Origin: Paraglaciecola sp030730205
Lineage (GTDB): Bacteria; Pseudomonadota; Gammaproteobacteria; Enterobacterales; Alteromonadaceae
Direction: 5' to 3'
Assembly (NCBI RefSeq): GCF_052119645.1
Contig: NZ_JBGQOM010000001.1
Location: 496,001 to 560,000, forward strand
Length of the DNA stretch: 64,000 nt
Part shown: piece after piece, positions 61,562 through 64,000 of the stretch
Layout: every line of letters starts with the position of its first letter
Numbering within the stretch: the stretch's first letter is position 1
The notes under the pieces: model-generated
The model's input: only the letters and a program-made list of their open reading frames with translations
Database searches by the model: none
What the model was told of the DNA's origin: nothing
Made by a program: the position numbers and the translations under genes

Positions 61562-62113
61562 ATGAAAACAGAAAATATAAAAGTCGTTGTCGGTTCACTC
61601 AATCCAGTGAAAATTAATGCAGCGAAACAGGCTATTATGCAGTTTTTTGAATTAGAACAGCTTGATTGCCTAGGCATTAACGCACCCTCAAACGTAGCTG
61701 CTCAACCCATGAGTGCGGCAGAAACGCGTTTAGGTGCAATTAACCGGCTTAGCTACTGTCAATTGCATCATCAGGCCGATTATTATGTTGCTATTGAGGG
61801 GGGTGCAGATAAGTTAGAAGATGGTCCCGTTACCTTTGCTTATATCGCCATTGCTGACCAACAGCGAATGTCTGTAGGGCGCAGTGCAATGTTGCCATTA
61901 CCGCCCATAGTGTATCAAGCCTTAGCAGCGGGTGAAGAGCTTGGCCCTGTAATGGACCGTCTATTTAATACTCACAATATTAAACAAAAAGGCGGCGCTA
62001 TAGGCTTATTAACTCGAGGATTAGCAACTCGTGAGGGAAATTATACCCAAGCAATAACACTCGCCTTGGCACCATTTTTACACCCAGAACTTTTTCCTAA
62101 CGATAATACGTAA
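61562..62113 (+). CDS. yjjX: inosine/xanthosine triphosphatase YjjX
   Basis: 183 residues against 170 in E. coli YjjX. The family signature is VVGSLNPVKINAAKQAIMQFF; the catalytic region includes AIEGGADKLEDGPVTFAYIAI, and KGGAIGLLTRG follows. It hydrolyses ITP and XTP to keep damaged purines out of RNA and DNA. It appears to be transcribed alone. Confidence 0.93.
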   Translation: MKTENIKVVVGSLNPVKINAAKQAIMQFFELEQLDCLGINAPSNVAAQPMSAAETRLGAINRLSYCQLHHQADYYVAIEGGADKLEDGPVTFAYIAIADQQRMSVGRSAMLPLPPIVYQALAAGEELGPVMDRLFNTHNIKQKGGAIGLLTRGLATREGNYTQAITLALAPFLHPELFPNDNT

Positions 62114-62543
62114 TTGTCCCCTAAACTTATTTACATCGCAGCAAAATGGGGCAACAGAAACAGCTACAAAATGCACTACTACGTGAGTCAATGGCGATAC
62201 CGTTTCTGTCGTTAACTATAAATTTCATATTTGAACTTTTCAGCAAAAAGGAATATGGTCAAAATATGGCAGTGCGTTTCAAAAAAGAGACACATTTAAG
62301 AACAAAATGAGGTAAATTCTGCAGTAATACGCGTTTAAATGGGCAATTTGTTATGGATACTTGAGGTGAATAAGCACACATACTTACAAGAAAATTAATT
62401 ACCCATCTTTACAATTTTTTTAATAAGAAACAAAATGATAGGCTTATAAAAAGCTGATAATTATTATTTCTATTCGTATTGAATAAAATAATAAATTATT
62501 ATCCATGTGCGTTGAAGGCAGTTAGAGCGAAGTATCAATTACC
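62114..62543. other. 430-base gap before the last gene
   Basis: No gene is seen. An AT-rich block at 62456-62512 includes GATAATTATTATTTCTATT (62456-62474), which matches 13 of 19 positions of the Fur consensus and has a partly mirrored copy at 62486-62503. In such AT-rich DNA this is weak evidence. No terminator is obvious after yjjX. Confidence 0.35.
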
Positions 62544-64000
62544 ATGTTTAAATTAGCAAAAGAAACGTTTCTGAATTATTTGCTGTTAACTGATGACGCA
62601 GATACCGAACACGGTATTGAAAAGTGGCGAGTCAGTGCACTTCGCATCATGATAATAGTAGGCTATTCCTTGTATAGCCTTGTGGCTATTCACAGCAGCA
62701 TCAGTGCCCAACAAGTTGGATTTTATGTTGTTTTGCCTCTCACTCTTGCCTTTTATGTCATGGCTGGCTTACAGCTCTGGTTGTCAAAACGGCACTACCA
62801 TATCAGCGCGTATAGCCTGTTATTTAGTATTGTTGCCGCAGCCATTGCCATCAATACCATAGTAAAAATTCCCATCCTTGCCATGCTAGGTCCTGTTTTT
62901 GTTTTTTCATTGCCCTTGGCCGCCTTTATTTTATTAGGAACTAAGGCTGGAATGATTTGCATGGTGCTAAACATTATTCCATTTATTGGCCTATTGAGTG
63001 GCTTTCAGTTAAATCAATTTATCGACAATCACGTTTTGCTCGATTATGCCAATGCCTATATCGTTTCAATCATTTTTGTATTTTTTAATATTTGTTCTCC
63101 TCTTGCCGTGGCCAGAGCCAGTGTTGCCGCTAAGCGCCTAAATGCAAAAATCAGCGTACAAAATCGAAACTTGCAACGAGAGAAAGAACTGTATCGCACC
63201 CTATTTATTGATACCGAAGTCGCGCAACTTGTGGTGTCGAATACGAGTGTGGTCACTGAAATGAATCAGGCAGCTGAAAAACTACTGTTTTGCCAGTTTA
63301 CATCGCTACGAGCCCCGGTTTCACTCTCAACTATTTTGCCCGACCTAGCTCTGAATGATAAAAATGAATGCGTCATCAATAGAACAACCAATGGCAGAAT
63401 GAAGACCTTCAAGGTGTCTCGCAGTGTATTACTGCAAGACAGCTACTATTTTTTGACGATTCAAGACGTGACGGCATCTGTTATGTTGCACAAAACATTG
63501 ACAGCACAGGCCCTCTTGAGCCGTCAGCAAAGTGTAAAAGATAATGGAGGGCTGGCGAATCGTACTTGGCTTGAAAACAAACTCAAACAGCAGTTAGATA
63601 ATCCTCAAACTAATATTTGTATCGCGGCATTTAAAATTAATAACGCGCAATTTATCGAACAAAAATTTGGTGTGCAATATTTGGCCTTGCTGGTGAAAAA
63701 ACTCGCCGAACATTGGAAAGCGAAAACGCACATTAGTGCATCGATAGGCTCAGTAGAAAAAGATAACTTAACTATTATCACTGAACTATCCATGGTTGAC
63801 GCTCATAGTTTTATGCGATCTTTTGTCGAGTTATTGCCCAAAAACATTTTAGTTAGTGAGCATAAACTTCCTTTAGACTTTAAAGTGGGCATGGCTTTTT
63901 CTGATATTAATGAGCGAAATCCTGAAAAATTAATTAATAACGCGCTCTATGCTGTCACATCAAGCACGGCTCAAATCAGTTTGTATGAAACCACCAGCTT
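62544..64000 (+). CDS. membrane PAS / degenerate-GGDEF protein, cut by the window end
   Basis: An open frame from ATG 62544 runs past the window end, giving 485 complete codons and no stop. Membrane segments lie between about 38 and 190 (five or six, e.g. LRIMIIVGYSLYSLVAI). A PAS-like domain covers about 210-310 (YRTLFIDTEVAQLVVSNTSV). A GGDEF-like fold starts near 335 (GLANRTWLENKLKQQL). The catalytic loop reads SIGSVEKDNL where GGDEF should be, so this domain cannot be a normal cyclase. An EAL domain may follow outside the window. Confidence 0.82.
   Translation, partial: MFKLAKETFLNYLLLTDDADTEHGIEKWRVSALRIMIIVGYSLYSLVAIHSSISAQQVGFYVVLPLTLAFYVMAGLQLWLSKRHYHISAYSLLFSIVAAAIAINTIVKIPILAMLGPVFVFSLPLAAFILLGTKAGMICMVLNIIPFIGLLSGFQLNQFIDNHVLLDYANAYIVSIIFVFFNICSPLAVARASVAAKRLNAKISVQNRNLQREKELYRTLFIDTEVAQLVVSNTSVVTEMNQAAEKLLFCQFTSLRAPVSLSTILPDLALNDKNECVINRTTNGRMKTFKVSRSVLLQDSYYFLTIQDVTASVMLHKTLTAQALLSRQQSVKDNGGLANRTWLENKLKQQLDNPQTNICIAAFKINNAQFIEQKFGVQYLALLVKKLAEHWKAKTHISASIGSVEKDNLTIITELSMVDAHSFMRSFVELLPKNILVSEHKLPLDFKVGMAFSDINERNPEKLINNALYAVTSSTAQISLYETTS

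Noticed and set aside
62456..62474. Fur-box-like sequence before the last gene
   Set aside because: 13 of 19 matches in very AT-rich DNA is weak, and the downstream gene has no known link to iron.

Overview
The window is chromosomal DNA of a marine gammaproteobacterium, most likely in the Alteromonadales (Alteromonas / Glaciecola / Paraglaciecola type). This is inferred from the protein families present: YggL, DUF2986, DUF3718, DUF2989, an SO_0444-type metal permease, CrbS/CrbR with Acs and a VC_2705-type symporter, and a glmU-DeoR-glmS run. The DNA is moderately AT-rich, intergenic gaps are short, and many genes have clear Shine-Dalgarno sites. I see no rRNA, tRNA, CRISPR array, phage or intact insertion sequence.

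Layout. 1-6.2 kb: small or poorly known genes (a membrane protein, a cytochrome b562-like protein, YggL, DUF2986), a decayed NIPSNAP pseudogene, an orphan solute-binding protein and a GGDEF-EAL protein. 6.2-14.2 kb: an SDR, a MerR-controlled Cu/Zn permease operon with a visible MerR-type operator, DUF3718, a small membrane protein, a YcdX-type PHP phosphatase, an overlapping MarR/GNAT pair, a sugar-type binding protein, a fungal-type (FCY1-like) cytosine deaminase and a membrane-protein/XRE pair. 14.3-18.3 kb: a minus-strand RimK operon (rimK, AstE-like, rimB, GNAT-nitrilase fusion). 18.4-32 kb: mgtE, speA, a serine beta-lactamase-like hydrolase, an Ada/AlkA fusion with ogt, an EamA transporter, a Cache-GGDEF protein, and the amino-sugar genes glmU, a DeoR regulator and glmS. 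32.5-37 kb: a DUF2989 lipoprotein, then a porin / phosphate-binding-like / diguanylate cyclase cassette. 37-41 kb: NDH-2, an exonuclease and a cNMP-CBS-DUF294 protein. 41-51.4 kb: an acetate regulon (symporter with DUF4212, CrbS, CrbR, acs) and a DcaP-like porin. 51.5-52.5 kb: a diguanylate cyclase. 52.8-60.4 kb: a seven-gene same-strand cluster that reads as a 3-keto-sugar pathway. 60.4-64 kb: a small protein with an MBL hydrolase, YjjX, and a membrane PAS/degenerate-GGDEF protein cut by the window end.

How the parts fit. The last large cluster is the most interesting system. A Tat-exported small subunit with a GMC flavoprotein probably oxidises the C3 hydroxyl of a glycoside in the periplasm. 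A DUF1080 hydrolase and a Tat-exported TIM-barrel protein would act on the 3-keto product. An MFS permease imports the product, and a Gfo/Idh dehydrogenase plus a cytoplasmic TIM-barrel protein finish the conversion. In the acetate region, the dyad GAC-N4-GTC lies once between crbS and the symporter operon and twice upstream of acs, which suggests a CrbR site. Five proteins with GGDEF-type domains fall in 64 kb, one of them degenerate and one with an SGGEF motif.
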